DNA of 64,000 bases, from contig NZ_FXAF01000002.1 in NCBI RefSeq assembly GCF_900177415.1, positions 868,001 through 932,000 of the forward strand. Reading direction: 5' to 3'. Source of the stretch: Xaviernesmea oryzae. GTDB taxonomy: Bacteria > Pseudomonadota > Alphaproteobacteria > Rhizobiales > Rhizobiaceae. Shown here in pieces: positions 42,687 to 51,094 of this stretch. The translations under genes were made by a program, and so were the position numbers. Position 1 is the first letter of the stretch. The number at the start of each line of letters is the position of its first letter. The notes below the pieces were generated by a model. That model was not told where the DNA came from. It worked only from the letters and a program-made list of their open reading frames with translations, and ran no database searches.

Positions 42687-44165
42687 TCACGTCGGCGCGG
42701 AAAAGGACGAGAGATAGGGTGCCGTCGATAGGATGACGGTCTTCACATCGGTGAAATCGTCATAACCGGCATTGCCGAGCTCGCGTCCGAAACCGGATGC
42801 CTTGACGCCGCCGAAAGGCAGCTGCGGGGCGCCGTCGAGCGTCGTATTGACCCAGACGAGACCGCTCTTGAGCTGACGGCTCGCCGTCATCGCGGTGGCA
42901 AGGTTGGTCGTCCAGATCGTATTGGCCAGGCCGTATTGCGTCTGGTTGGCGAGCGCGATCGCCTCTTCGCTCGTGCGAAACCGCGTGACGCTGAGCACGG
43001 GCCCGAAGATTTCCTCGGCAAAAAGCGCATGATCGGGCTGGACATCGGCAAAGATGGTCGGCGATACGAAATTGTCGGACAGCCCGGCACCGGGCGTGAT
43101 ACGATCGCCCCCCGCGATCAGACGATGACCGTCCCGCTTTGCTCTTTCGATATAGCCGAGCACTTTTTGCGTATGCGCAGCACTGATCATCGCGCCGAGA
43201 TCGGTTGCGGCCAGCTGCGGGTCGCCGATCGTCAGAGCTTCGGCACGCGCAATCAGGCGCTTTAGAAACACCTCGGCAATCCCGTCCGCCACGAGCAGGC
43301 GCGAACCGGCAACGCAGCACTGCCCCTGGAACGCAAAGATCGCCTGCAGCGTGCCCTCCAAGGCGCTGTCGAGATCGGCGTCGGCACAAACGATGTTTGC
43401 GGATTTGCCGCCGAGCTCAACCGTCACCCTTTTCACCGTGTCCGCACTTCGCCGGATAATGTGTTGGCCGACCGTCGTCGAACCGGTGAAGCTGATCATG
43501 TCGATACCCGGATGTGTCGTCAGCGCTTCCCCGGCTTCGCTTCCCCGGCCGGTCACGATATTCAGAACACCCGGCGGCAGTCCAGCGCTCGCGGCAAGAC
43601 GGGCAACTTCAAGAGCCGAGCCGCTCGTCATTTCTGACGGTTTGACGACGACGGTACAGCCGCTGGCGAGCGCGAACGGCACTTTCTTGGCGAAGATCTC
43701 GATCGGGAAATTCCAAGGAACGATGACACCGACGACGCCGACCGGCTGGCGAAGCACGAGCCCCGTCTTTTGCGCCGGCAGGTTGGAATAGGCTTCTCCG
43801 TGGGACTGCGCCGCCATGCCGGCGGCATGACGAAAGAATGCGCTGGCAGCGCCGACATCGCCTTTGACGAACCGTCGCGCCTTGCCGACTTCTTCGATCT
43901 CGATATCGATCAATCGCTCGGCATTGGCCGTAATCAGATCGGCGATCCGATAGAGAATGTCGGCACGCTCCTGAGCCGGCATGCGCGGCCATGGGCCTTC
44001 GTCGAAAGCCTTGCGGGCCGCCGCAACGGCGATATCCATGTCGGCCTGCCCGCCCTGTGCATAGCGTGCCACAAGCGCGTCATTGGCAGGGTTGCTCCGA
44101 TCGACCGTCTGCCGGCTGGCCGGGCGATGCCAATGATTGGCGATGAAATGGGCATACTCTCTCAT
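42687..44165 (-). CDS. NAD(P)-dependent aldehyde dehydrogenase
   Basis: The 492-residue protein has the ALDH core: GVIVPWNFPIEIFAKKVPFALASGCTVVVKPSE, FTGSTTVGQHIIRRSADTVKRVTVELGGKSANIV with the catalytic Glu, FAFQGQCCVAGSRLLV with the catalytic Cys, and AEEIFGPVLSVTRF. The ATG at 44165 is supported by GAAGGAAAAAAGC; a TTG at 44180 would overlap the transporter gene. It lies inside the sugar transport operon and probably oxidises the aldehyde made by the GMC enzyme or by an aldolase step. Confidence 0.94.
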   Translation of the reverse strand: MREYAHFIANHWHRPASRQTVDRSNPANDALVARYAQGGQADMDIAVAAARKAFDEGPWPRMPAQERADILYRIADLITANAERLIDIEIEEVGKARRFVKGDVGAASAFFRHAAGMAAQSHGEAYSNLPAQKTGLVLRQPVGVVGVIVPWNFPIEIFAKKVPFALASGCTVVVKPSEMTSGSALEVARLAASAGLPPGVLNIVTGRGSEAGEALTTHPGIDMISFTGSTTVGQHIIRRSADTVKRVTVELGGKSANIVCADADLDSALEGTLQAIFAFQGQCCVAGSRLLVADGIAEVFLKRLIARAEALTIGDPQLAATDLGAMISAAHTQKVLGYIERAKRDGHRLIAGGDRITPGAGLSDNFVSPTIFADVQPDHALFAEEIFGPVLSVTRFRTSEEAIALANQTQYGLANTIWTTNLATAMTASRQLKSGLVWVNTTLDGAPQLPFGGVKASGFGRELGNAGYDDFTDVKTVILSTAPYLSSFSAPT

Positions 44166-44176
44166 GCTTTTTTCCT

Positions 44177-45700
44177 TCAATCGGTCGCAGCATGCATGAT
44201 GCGTTCTTCGCTCATCTCGCCCCGCATCAGTTCGCCGGTGATCCGCCCGGCACGCATGACGAGGGTGCGGTCACAAAGGCCGATAACCTCCGGCAGTTCG
44301 GAAGAGACGATGATGATGGCGAGGCCCTGGCGATCGGCCAGATCGACGAGAAGCTGATAAATTTCACGCCGCGCACCGATATCGACGCCGCGTGTCGGCT
44401 CGTCGATCAGCAGCACCTTGCAGCCGGCGTTCAGAAGTTTGGCGAGCACGCATTTTTGCTGGTTGCCGCCGCTCAGATTCCCGATGGTTTCGCGCGGACC
44501 CGGGGTCTTGACGCGCAACTGGTCGATATAGGCCTTTGCCATGCGGGTCTCGGCGCGACGCGACAAGAACCCGCGGCGGCGAATGGCTCCCAGTCCGGCG
44601 ATCGCGATGTTGAAGGCCAGATCCTGTTCGATGAACAGTCCCTGATGGCGGCGGTCTTCGGGTAGAAGACCTATTCCGTGGGCCAGAGCCTGTTTGGGGG
44701 AGGTCGGCATGCTGTTCAGATCGCCGCAGGTAAAACTTTTGCTTTTTGCCCCATCGACACCGCAGAGCGCTCTCAGCAGTTCGGTGCGACCGGATCCCGC
44801 AAGTCCGCAGACGCCCAGGATCTCTCCCTGCCGAACTGTCAGGGAAGTATCCTTCAGCCATGGGTTGGTCAGATTTTGTACGCTAAGAGCCGGAGGGCCG
44901 ATCCGCGGCTGCCGATCCGGATAGACGCTCGACATTTCGCGGCCGACCATCATCTTGACAAGCTTGTCCTTGGTCAGATCACCGGTCTTGGCTATCGCGA
45001 CACACCGGCCATCGCGCAGAACGACGGTCCGGTGCGAAATCGCGAAAATTTCTTCGAGGCGATGGGAAATATAGATGAAACTGACACCTTCCTCGGCCAG
45101 TTTCGCGATGATCCCGAACAGGCTCTGCAACTCGCTGTCGCCCAACACCGCCGACGGCTCGTCGAGCACGACGATCCTGGCATCGCGCGACATGGCTTTG
45201 GCGATTTCGACGATCTGTCGGTGAGCAACGCTCAGATCGCCCACTTTGGCGTCCGATGCGATGTCGAAGCCCAGTCGCGCGATGGCTCTTCTTGCCCCTG
45301 CGTGGACGGCATTCCAGTCGATCAGGCCCGAGCGCGTCTTCGGCAGACGGCCGAGATAGATGTTTTCCGCAACGGTGAGGTCATTGGCCAGAAGCAGTTC
45401 CTGATAGATCACGGCAACGCCGAGATCGAGGATTTGCTGCGGATTGGCGCGCGCCAGCATCTTTCCGAAAAGCTCGATCTTGCCGCCGTCGCATTGATAG
45501 GCGCCGGACAGGATCTTCATCAAGGTGGATTTGCCGGCGCCGTTTTCGCCGACGAGGGCAACGACTTCTCCGGCCTGCAGATCGAAGCTGACCTGATCGA
45601 GCGCGACGACGCCGCGAAACCGCTTGGTGATGTTCTCCATGCGAAGAGCGAGCGGCCTTTTGTCTGTCACGTGAACGTTCATGGCAATATCCATCCTCAT
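44177..45700 (-). CDS. Ribose-type ABC transporter ATPase with two nucleotide-binding domains
   Basis: The protein of about 507 residues is an RbsA/MglA-type double ATPase. Domain 1 has Walker A GENGAGKST and Walker B IVVLDEPSAVLGD with an altered signature region (VGDLSVAHRQIVEIAKAM); domain 2 has CGLAGSGRTELLRAL in place of a classic Walker A, signature LSGGNQQKCVLAKLL and VLLIDEPTRGVDIGAR. The ATG at 45700 overlaps the preceding SDR stop (ATGA); in-frame ATGs at 45694 and 45682 are alternatives. Confidence 0.92.
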   Translation of the reverse strand: MRMDIAMNVHVTDKRPLALRMENITKRFRGVVALDQVSFDLQAGEVVALVGENGAGKSTLMKILSGAYQCDGGKIELFGKMLARANPQQILDLGVAVIYQELLLANDLTVAENIYLGRLPKTRSGLIDWNAVHAGARRAIARLGFDIASDAKVGDLSVAHRQIVEIAKAMSRDARIVVLDEPSAVLGDSELQSLFGIIAKLAEEGVSFIYISHRLEEIFAISHRTVVLRDGRCVAIAKTGDLTKDKLVKMMVGREMSSVYPDRQPRIGPPALSVQNLTNPWLKDTSLTVRQGEILGVCGLAGSGRTELLRALCGVDGAKSKSFTCGDLNSMPTSPKQALAHGIGLLPEDRRHQGLFIEQDLAFNIAIAGLGAIRRRGFLSRRAETRMAKAYIDQLRVKTPGPRETIGNLSGGNQQKCVLAKLLNAGCKVLLIDEPTRGVDIGARREIYQLLVDLADRQGLAIIIVSSELPEVIGLCDRTLVMRAGRITGELMRGEMSEERIMHAATD

Positions 45701-46488
45701 AGGCGCCTGATATGCATGCCGCCGTCGACATTGATGATTTCTCCGCTGGCGTAAGGGATTGCACCCGTTGCCAGGGCTGCGACGGCGCGCCCGACATCGT
45801 CTGGCTCGCCCCAGCGCTTGAACAGGGTGTTTTCGGCGATATAGTTCGCGTATTTTTCGCGCACCATCGCAGTCATGTCGGTCGCCATCAGCCCCGGACG
45901 GATCTCGTAGACCTGGATATTGTGGTCGCCGAGTTCGAGCGCGAAGAGCGCCGTCATCATCGACAGTGCCGATTTGGCAAGGCAATAGGCCGCCTTGTCG
46001 GTCGAGGCGAGGCTTGCATTGGACGAGGTGATCGAAATGATCGAGCGCCGATCACGGCCGTCATTGGCCCGCATCCACCGCGCGATCTCCTGCGTGAGGA
46101 AAAAAGTCCCGCGCAGATTTATATTGACGACGCGGTCGAACTCTTCCGCGCCGACCTCGAGCAGACCGATGCGGCGCGGCACCTGTATGCCGGCATTGTT
46201 GACCAGGCAGTCGATCCGTCCAAAGCTTGCCGCCGCCGCGCGGACAAACGCGGCATGCCCTTCTATGTCGCCGATGTCATGGCGAAGAAAGCGTGCCGAT
46301 ATACCAAAGGCGCCGAGGGCTTTGATGGTCGCATAGGTTTCCTCGTCCTCGACGACATCGTTGAGGACGATATCGAACCCGGCCTGTGCCAGGCTGAGGG
46401 CGATGCCGCGACCCAAACCGCGGCGGCCTCCCGTCACGAGAGCGACAGGCCGATCGGACGGCACCGGTGGAAGGGCGGTCTCGCTCAT
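45697..46488 (-). CDS. Short-chain dehydrogenase/reductase, FabG-like
   Basis: The 263-residue protein has VALVTGGRRGLGRGIALSLAQAGFDIVLND (cofactor site, about residues 15-44), CLVNNAGIQ, a catalytic ITSSNASLASTDKAAYCLAKSALSMMT block (Ser, Tyr, Lys) and IINVDGGMHIRRL at the end. It is coupled at both ends by ATGA overlaps to the CoA-transferase and ABC ATPase genes, so it is made with the transport system. It probably oxidises a hydroxyl of the imported compound. Confidence 0.93.
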   Translation of the reverse strand: MSETALPPVPSDRPVALVTGGRRGLGRGIALSLAQAGFDIVLNDVVEDEETYATIKALGAFGISARFLRHDIGDIEGHAAFVRAAAASFGRIDCLVNNAGIQVPRRIGLLEVGAEEFDRVVNINLRGTFFLTQEIARWMRANDGRDRRSIISITSSNASLASTDKAAYCLAKSALSMMTALFALELGDHNIQVYEIRPGLMATDMTAMVREKYANYIAENTLFKRWGEPDDVGRAVAALATGAIPYASGEIINVDGGMHIRRL

Positions 46489-47669
46489 GCCACGGCACCA
46501 CGATCGAGAAGGGCCGCGATCTCCTGCGCACCGAAGCCGCTGCCGGTCAGAATGGAAACCGTATCCTGACCCGGTCTTTCGGCAATATGTCGGAGGCCGG
46601 GGACCGCTCCGTCGTAACGGTTCGGGTGATTGACCAGTATCGCGCTTTGTCCACTGACCGTTACATTCGCAAATACCTGATTGTGCTGTGCCTGCGGGTC
46701 GCGTGCCAGCTCCGAATAGTTGGTGACCGGGGCAAACCAGACCTTGTGCCTCGAAAGCGCCGTTTCAGCTTCGGACAAGGTAAGGCGTGCCAATCGCGCT
46801 GCGACATCCGCCGCCACCCGGTCCCGTTCCAGATAGGCGTCCAGCGTATCGTCCTTCGCAAGCTCGGACGGACCGAGAGCTTCGTCGAGAAGGCCAAGCG
46901 CATTCAGGGACATGGCGATATGGCGGCCGTCGGCGGTCTCGTAAATTCCATAGGGCGCTTCGTGGAACCAGGTGGCGAGATGGCCGTCGCGCTTGAAAAC
47001 CTCAGGCGTCTTGGCGCCGTTCAGGTAGTTCGTAATGGCCTCCGCCTGCAGATCGATACCCGCGTTGAACAGGCTCGATTCGACCCTCGTTCCCCGGCCG
47101 GTCCGCAGCTTGCGAATGATGGCCCCGCCAATTCCAAGCGCAAAAAGGGCGGCCCCGTGCTGATCGACGATCGCGCAACCGGCGGCAGCCGGAAGGATGC
47201 CGGGAGCCTGGCCCGCCGTCGCGGCCACCAATCCGGTGCGGGCCTGAATCAGGAGATCCTGACCCGGCAATTCGGCATAGGGGCCATCCGCGCCGTACCC
47301 GCTTGCCGATGCGAAAATGATATCCGGCTTGGCTTCCTGAAGGGCCTCGTAGCCGAGGCCGAGACGATCGAGCGTGCCCGGCCGGAAATTTTCCATGACG
47401 ACATCGGCGGTCGAAACCAGACGCAGAAACGCGGCCCGCCCTTCCGGCGATTTCAAATTGATGCAGATCGATCGCTTGTTCTTGTTGGCGCAGAGATAAA
47501 AGCCTGAGACCTCTCCGACAAAAACCTTGGCACCGGACCAGCGTCTTTCATAGGCGCCGCCGATCGGCTCGACCTTGATGACGTCCGCTCCCATGTCGGT
47601 GAGATATTGGGCAGCCGCCGGCCCCTGAAGATAATGGCAAAGACTGATGATGCGTATGCCGCTGAGCAT
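46485..47669 (-). CDS. CaiB/BaiF-family (class III) CoA-transferase
   Basis: The 394-residue protein starts LSGIRIISLCHYLQGPAAAQYLTDMGADVIKVEPIGGAYERRW, the class III N-terminus, and contains NKNKRSICINLKSPEGRAAFLRLVSTADVVMENFRPGTLDRLGLGYEAL with the catalytic Asp expected in the TADVVMENF block. GGGAGGGG precedes the ATG. It is the first gene of the nine-gene leftward unit; activation of a carboxylic acid as CoA ester next to a sugar importer is an unusual combination. Confidence 0.92.
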   Translation of the reverse strand: MLSGIRIISLCHYLQGPAAAQYLTDMGADVIKVEPIGGAYERRWSGAKVFVGEVSGFYLCANKNKRSICINLKSPEGRAAFLRLVSTADVVMENFRPGTLDRLGLGYEALQEAKPDIIFASASGYGADGPYAELPGQDLLIQARTGLVAATAGQAPGILPAAAGCAIVDQHGAALFALGIGGAIIRKLRTGRGTRVESSLFNAGIDLQAEAITNYLNGAKTPEVFKRDGHLATWFHEAPYGIYETADGRHIAMSLNALGLLDEALGPSELAKDDTLDAYLERDRVAADVAARLARLTLSEAETALSRHKVWFAPVTNYSELARDPQAQHNQVFANVTVSGQSAILVNHPNRYDGAVPGLRHIAERPGQDTVSILTGSGFGAQEIAALLDRGAVA

Positions 47670-47704
47670 TCTTGAGACCCCTCCCTGGCCCGATGTGCTT
47701 TTAG

Positions 47705-47724
47705 TTATGAAATCCATTTCATAA
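47705..47724. promoter_or_regulatory. Perfect operator-like palindrome, leftward operon side
   Basis: A 20-bp perfect inverted repeat, TTATGAAAT and ATTTCATAA separated by CC, lies 36-55 bp upstream of the CoA-transferase start. Symmetry around a central CpC/GpG and the size fit a LacI-family operator. A related site (13 of 16 core bases) is at 47835-47850. Confidence 0.65.
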
Positions 47725-47834
47725 TGCTTGATCATCGTCAATTAGGTTGTTGACATTTTTTCTTCAAAATCGGCATAATTATCGAGAAATCTATGGCGCA
47801 TCGCAAAAAGATTTGTGCACGTGCGTAGAAAATA

Positions 47835-47850
47835 AAGAAAACGATTTCAT
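47835..47850. promoter_or_regulatory. Second operator-like site, DapA-family gene side
   Basis: AAGAAAACGATTTCAT matches the 16-bp core of the palindrome at 47705-47724 in 13 positions and keeps one perfect half-site, ATTTCATAA (47844-47852). It sits just upstream of the GGAGG ribosome site of the gene at 47866, so a bound repressor would block it together with the leftward operon. Confidence 0.55.
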
Positions 47851-47865
47851 AAATTGGAGGTATAA

Positions 47866-48822
47866 ATGCCAGTCGAGTTTCAGGGGCGGGGTGTCATTCC
47901 GGCCTGCCTTATGCCCGCCACTGCGTCGCGGGAAATCGATCGGGACAGTTACAGGCGTCATCTCGGCGATCTTGCCGATGTGGTCGGCTTGTCGGGGGTC
48001 GTCGTCAACGGCCATGCCGCCGAAGCCCATGCATTGGCGACAGGCGAGCAGATTTGGGGGATTGAGACGGCCGCCGAGACGGTCGGCGATCGCTTGCCCG
48101 TCATCGCCGGTATTTATTGCGAGGGGACGCGACTTGCCAGCCAGATGGCAAGGTCGGCCGAAAAGGCCGGCGCCCAGGCGCTTTTGATCTTTCCCCCCAA
48201 TTCCCTGATGTTTGGAGGCAACGAACGTCCATCGCTCGGAGCTCAATATGTCAAGGATATCGCCGCCGTGACGTCTCTTCCGCTGGTGGTCTTCCAGTAC
48301 CCGCGCGCCACGGCCTTGTCCTACGCGCTCGACATGCTTGTCTCGCTCTGTGAGGCGGTCGAGACGATCGTGGCAATCAAGGATCTTTGCGCGGACCCGC
48401 GCCTCCACGAGCGGACGATCACCGCTCTGCACGGACTATCGCGCCCCGTCCATGTGCTGACAAGCCAGTCGCAATGGCTCGGCGCATCGCTGTCGATGGG
48501 TGCGCGAGGCATCATATCCGGTGCAGGAAGTGTGATTGCCGACCGGCAGCGGGCGCTGTTCGATACCTTTGCCAGAGAGGATTCGACCTTGGAAGAACGG
48601 CGGGCTCTGATGCAGACGATCAGTCTGTTCGTCGATGCGCTTTATCGGCCGCCCTATGTCAACTGGCAGGCCCGGATGAAACGCATCCTCTATGAATTCG
48701 GCCGGTTGGAAAGCCCCAACGTATTTGCGCCGCTGCAGGAAATCGACACGGTTGAATGGATGGAAACGGCGCGTCTGATTTCGCAGGCGGGACTGTCGCG
48801 CGACAATCTCTATTCGATGTGA
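47866..48822 (+). CDS. DapA/NAL-family Schiff-base lyase
   Basis: The 318-residue TIM-barrel protein belongs to the dihydrodipicolinate synthase/N-acetylneuraminate lyase family: LSGVVVNGHAAEAHALATGE stands in the place of the GTTGE segment, FQYPRAT carries the conserved tyrosine (Y145) and VAIKDLCAD the Schiff-base lysine (K172). Such enzymes cleave or form 2-keto sugar acids or similar. It is divergent from the sugar-transport operon and shares its operators, so it most likely catalyses an aldol cleavage step of that pathway rather than lysine synthesis. A TTGGAGG site precedes the ATG. Confidence 0.92.
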   Translation: MPVEFQGRGVIPACLMPATASREIDRDSYRRHLGDLADVVGLSGVVVNGHAAEAHALATGEQIWGIETAAETVGDRLPVIAGIYCEGTRLASQMARSAEKAGAQALLIFPPNSLMFGGNERPSLGAQYVKDIAAVTSLPLVVFQYPRATALSYALDMLVSLCEAVETIVAIKDLCADPRLHERTITALHGLSRPVHVLTSQSQWLGASLSMGARGIISGAGSVIADRQRALFDTFAREDSTLEERRALMQTISLFVDALYRPPYVNWQARMKRILYEFGRLESPNVFAPLQEIDTVEWMETARLISQAGLSRDNLYSM

Positions 48823-48974
48823 GCATGCGCTTGCGGGGCAGCCCAGCCGATATCAGGCAGAACCTGCCGGCTCGGCTGCATCTGCAGGAGCCGGTCCACG
48901 AACCGGATTGCGCGGCATTTACAAAAGGGCGAACGGCGGGAGCTCGGTGACGGGCCGACGCAGTGGTCGTCGGC

Positions 48975-49835
48975 TCAATCCACCGGCGGCGATGTCCGGA
49001 TACCGATCGGGATCATGGGAGGCTGGGGAACGGCGTCGAAACAGCCCGGCATCGACTGATCATAGTCGATGATCGAGCCTGTCATCATGCCCGACTCAGA
49101 CGAACACAAGAAGGCGACGGTGCGCGCCACCTCGCCCATGTCGAGCATGCGTCCGATCGGAAGCCTTGCTTCCGCAGCCTCCCGCCAGCCGTCCTGGACA
49201 CCGTGCCAGCGTCGCATCGTCTCCTCTTCGCCTGGACTATACATCCAGCCGATGCACAGGCCGTTGACGCGCAAGCCATACCGAAGCATGGAAAAACCGG
49301 TATTGCGCGTCAGCGTGACGAGCGCCCCTTTCGATGCGGAATAGGCCGAGAGGAAGGACTGGCCGCCGTGCCCGCTCATCGAGATGACGTTCAAGACGCT
49401 GCCCGCGACACCGTCGCGGATCATCATGGCGAGGGAGTTCTGCATGATGAAGAACGGTGCTTTGACATTGGTGTCGAATATCCGGTCGAAAGTTGCCGCG
49501 TCGGTGTCGAGGATCGTCCCGCGCTCCGTGTTTCCGGCCGCATTGACGAGAATATCGACACGGCCGAATTCGGCGTCGCATGTGTCGGTAATCGCCTTGA
49601 GCTGGGCCGCGTCGCTCAAATCCGCAGGCACGAACACGGTGCGGCATCCGAGAGCCTGAAACCGGGCTGCAACACTCTCGCCGCGCTCCCGGTTTCGGCC
49701 GGTCACGACTAGGTTCGTCAAGCCGCGCTGCACGAGCGTCTCGGCGATTTTTTCGCCCAGCCCCTGCGTCGATCCGGTGATGATGGCTGTCTTGCCGAGG
49801 AAGGAAGACAGCGAATGTGCATCTGCTTCTGACAT
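48975..49835 (-). CDS. Short-chain dehydrogenase/reductase
   Basis: The 286-residue protein has AIITGSTQGLGEKIAETLVQRGLTNLVVTGRN (cofactor site), ILVNAAGNTERG, and SMSGHGGQSFLSAYSASKGALVTLTRN (catalytic Ser, Tyr, Lys), with a longer C-terminus (IIDYDQSMPGCFDAVPQPPMIPIGIRTSPPVD) than the usual DGG end. GGGGCGATAAG precedes the ATG at 49835. It converges with the DapA-family gene and follows the small monooxygenase-fold gene in a leftward run that begins at 52629. Confidence 0.9.
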   Translation of the reverse strand: MSEADAHSLSSFLGKTAIITGSTQGLGEKIAETLVQRGLTNLVVTGRNRERGESVAARFQALGCRTVFVPADLSDAAQLKAITDTCDAEFGRVDILVNAAGNTERGTILDTDAATFDRIFDTNVKAPFFIMQNSLAMMIRDGVAGSVLNVISMSGHGGQSFLSAYSASKGALVTLTRNTGFSMLRYGLRVNGLCIGWMYSPGEEETMRRWHGVQDGWREAAEARLPIGRMLDMGEVARTVAFLCSSESGMMTGSIIDYDQSMPGCFDAVPQPPMIPIGIRTSPPVD

Positions 49836-49878
49836 CTTATCGCCCCGGATACGGTGTTTCGGACAAGCGTTTTGGGCT

Positions 49879-50184
49879 TCAGGCCGGATCGCCGGATTTG
49901 GTAGCGATGTCATAGGTCTTCACGTCACGCCTTATCTCCGGCAGCGAAGCGAGCGTCGCCTTGAAGACGCGGTAGTGATCCGATGACTTGTGGGCCTCGA
50001 CCGCTCCGTTGCTGTCCCATTCTTCAAAAAAGTTGAGGGTGAAGGGTGAACGGAGATCCTCCGCAAACCGGTAGGTGATGCACCCTTCCTCGTCAGCTGA
50101 CAGGGTGGTGACCACCCTTGCCGCTGCCTTGAGCGCCGCGAAGTTTTCTTCCTTGCATGTCATCGTTCCCGATATGACGATCAT
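49879..50184 (-). CDS. Antibiotic biosynthesis monooxygenase-fold protein (YgiN-like)
   Basis: The 101-residue protein is a small ferredoxin-like ABM domain: MIVISGTMTCKEENFAALKAAARVVTTLSADEEGCITYRFAEDLRSPFTLNFFEEWDSNGAVEAHKSSDHYRVFKATL. Members include quinol monooxygenases and heme-degrading proteins, but many small ABM proteins in sugar operons have no known function. It lies four bases after the HAD phosphatase gene, so the two are transcribed together. Confidence 0.87.
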   Translation of the reverse strand: MIVISGTMTCKEENFAALKAAARVVTTLSADEEGCITYRFAEDLRSPFTLNFFEEWDSNGAVEAHKSSDHYRVFKATLASLPEIRRDVKTYDIATKSGDPA

Positions 50185-50188
50185 GGTT

Positions 50189-51094
50189 CTACGCCCCCTC
50201 GGACGAACTGTTGGAGAAGCAGGTACTGGCCCGCAGAGCCGCAGGCCGGTCGGTCATCCTTGGGAAACCCTCGGTCTTTGCAATCACGGCGGCGATGAAA
50301 TGGTGAACGGCATCCTCGTCATTCGTCCCGATGATTGCATCGGCCGCTGCCTTGAGCCTGTCCGATGCATTTCCCATCGCCGCGCCAAATCCACAAACCG
50401 AAAACAGATGCAGGTCGTTGTCGCCATCGCCGAAGGCGATAAGATCGGAAGGATCCCAGCCGCCCATCGACCCGGCAGCACGCAGCGCAGTTCCTTTCGT
50501 GACGTTTTCGGCGGTTATTTCCAGATAGTCTGACTTGGAGCGATTGGCGACGATCGGCCATGCCTGGGCCGACAGCCAGCTTTCCAGTTCGCCGAGATCC
50601 TCACTTGGGCCGACGACCATGATCTTTTGTATCTTGGAAAGCATGCCGACGTGGCTTGCGAGCAAAGGTGCAAAGCCGACGACGGCGGTTTCGAATTCGA
50701 CATTGTCGGTATGGCGGGTCACGTACCAATCAAAATCGCTGTAATAGTGTGCCGTCAGCCAAGGGTAACGGTCCATCTGGCCGGCGAATGCGACGATGCA
50801 ACTGTCGAGCATGGCGCTCGATTGGGTGACTTCCCCGGAGGTGTGAACGACGAGCGCACCGTTCAAAGCCACCATCGGGCCTGACAGACCAATCCGCCTG
50901 GCGAGCCCGAGCACGGAACGCGGGGGGCGTGCGCTGACGAGGATGACCTTGACACCGTCATTATAGGCTGTCCGCAGCGTTTGGTGCACAGCCTGTGACA
51001 ACTGATGGTCGCTGCGCAGCAACGTCCCGTCGATATCGATCGCAAAACCGCCAAAGGCGATCGGCGAGATCTCGTTCCTTTGTTCCAGGCTCAT
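50189..51094 (-). CDS. HAD-superfamily (Cof-type) phosphatase
   Basis: The 301-residue protein has HAD motif I IDIDGTLLRSD, motif II region VILVSARPPRSVLGLARRIGL, and the C-terminal motif IV LIAFGDGDNDLHLFSVCGFGAAMGNASDRLKAAADAIIGTNDEDAVHHFI, typical of Cof/YbiV sugar-phosphate phosphatases with a cap domain between motifs II and III. GGAGGAATGTCGG precedes the ATG at 51094, which overlaps the preceding stop (ATGA). It is therefore coupled to the kinase-like gene. Confidence 0.92.
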   Translation of the reverse strand: MSLEQRNEISPIAFGGFAIDIDGTLLRSDHQLSQAVHQTLRTAYNDGVKVILVSARPPRSVLGLARRIGLSGPMVALNGALVVHTSGEVTQSSAMLDSCIVAFAGQMDRYPWLTAHYYSDFDWYVTRHTDNVEFETAVVGFAPLLASHVGMLSKIQKIMVVGPSEDLGELESWLSAQAWPIVANRSKSDYLEITAENVTKGTALRAAGSMGGWDPSDLIAFGDGDNDLHLFSVCGFGAAMGNASDRLKAAADAIIGTNDEDAVHHFIAAVIAKTEGFPRMTDRPAALRASTCFSNSSSEGA

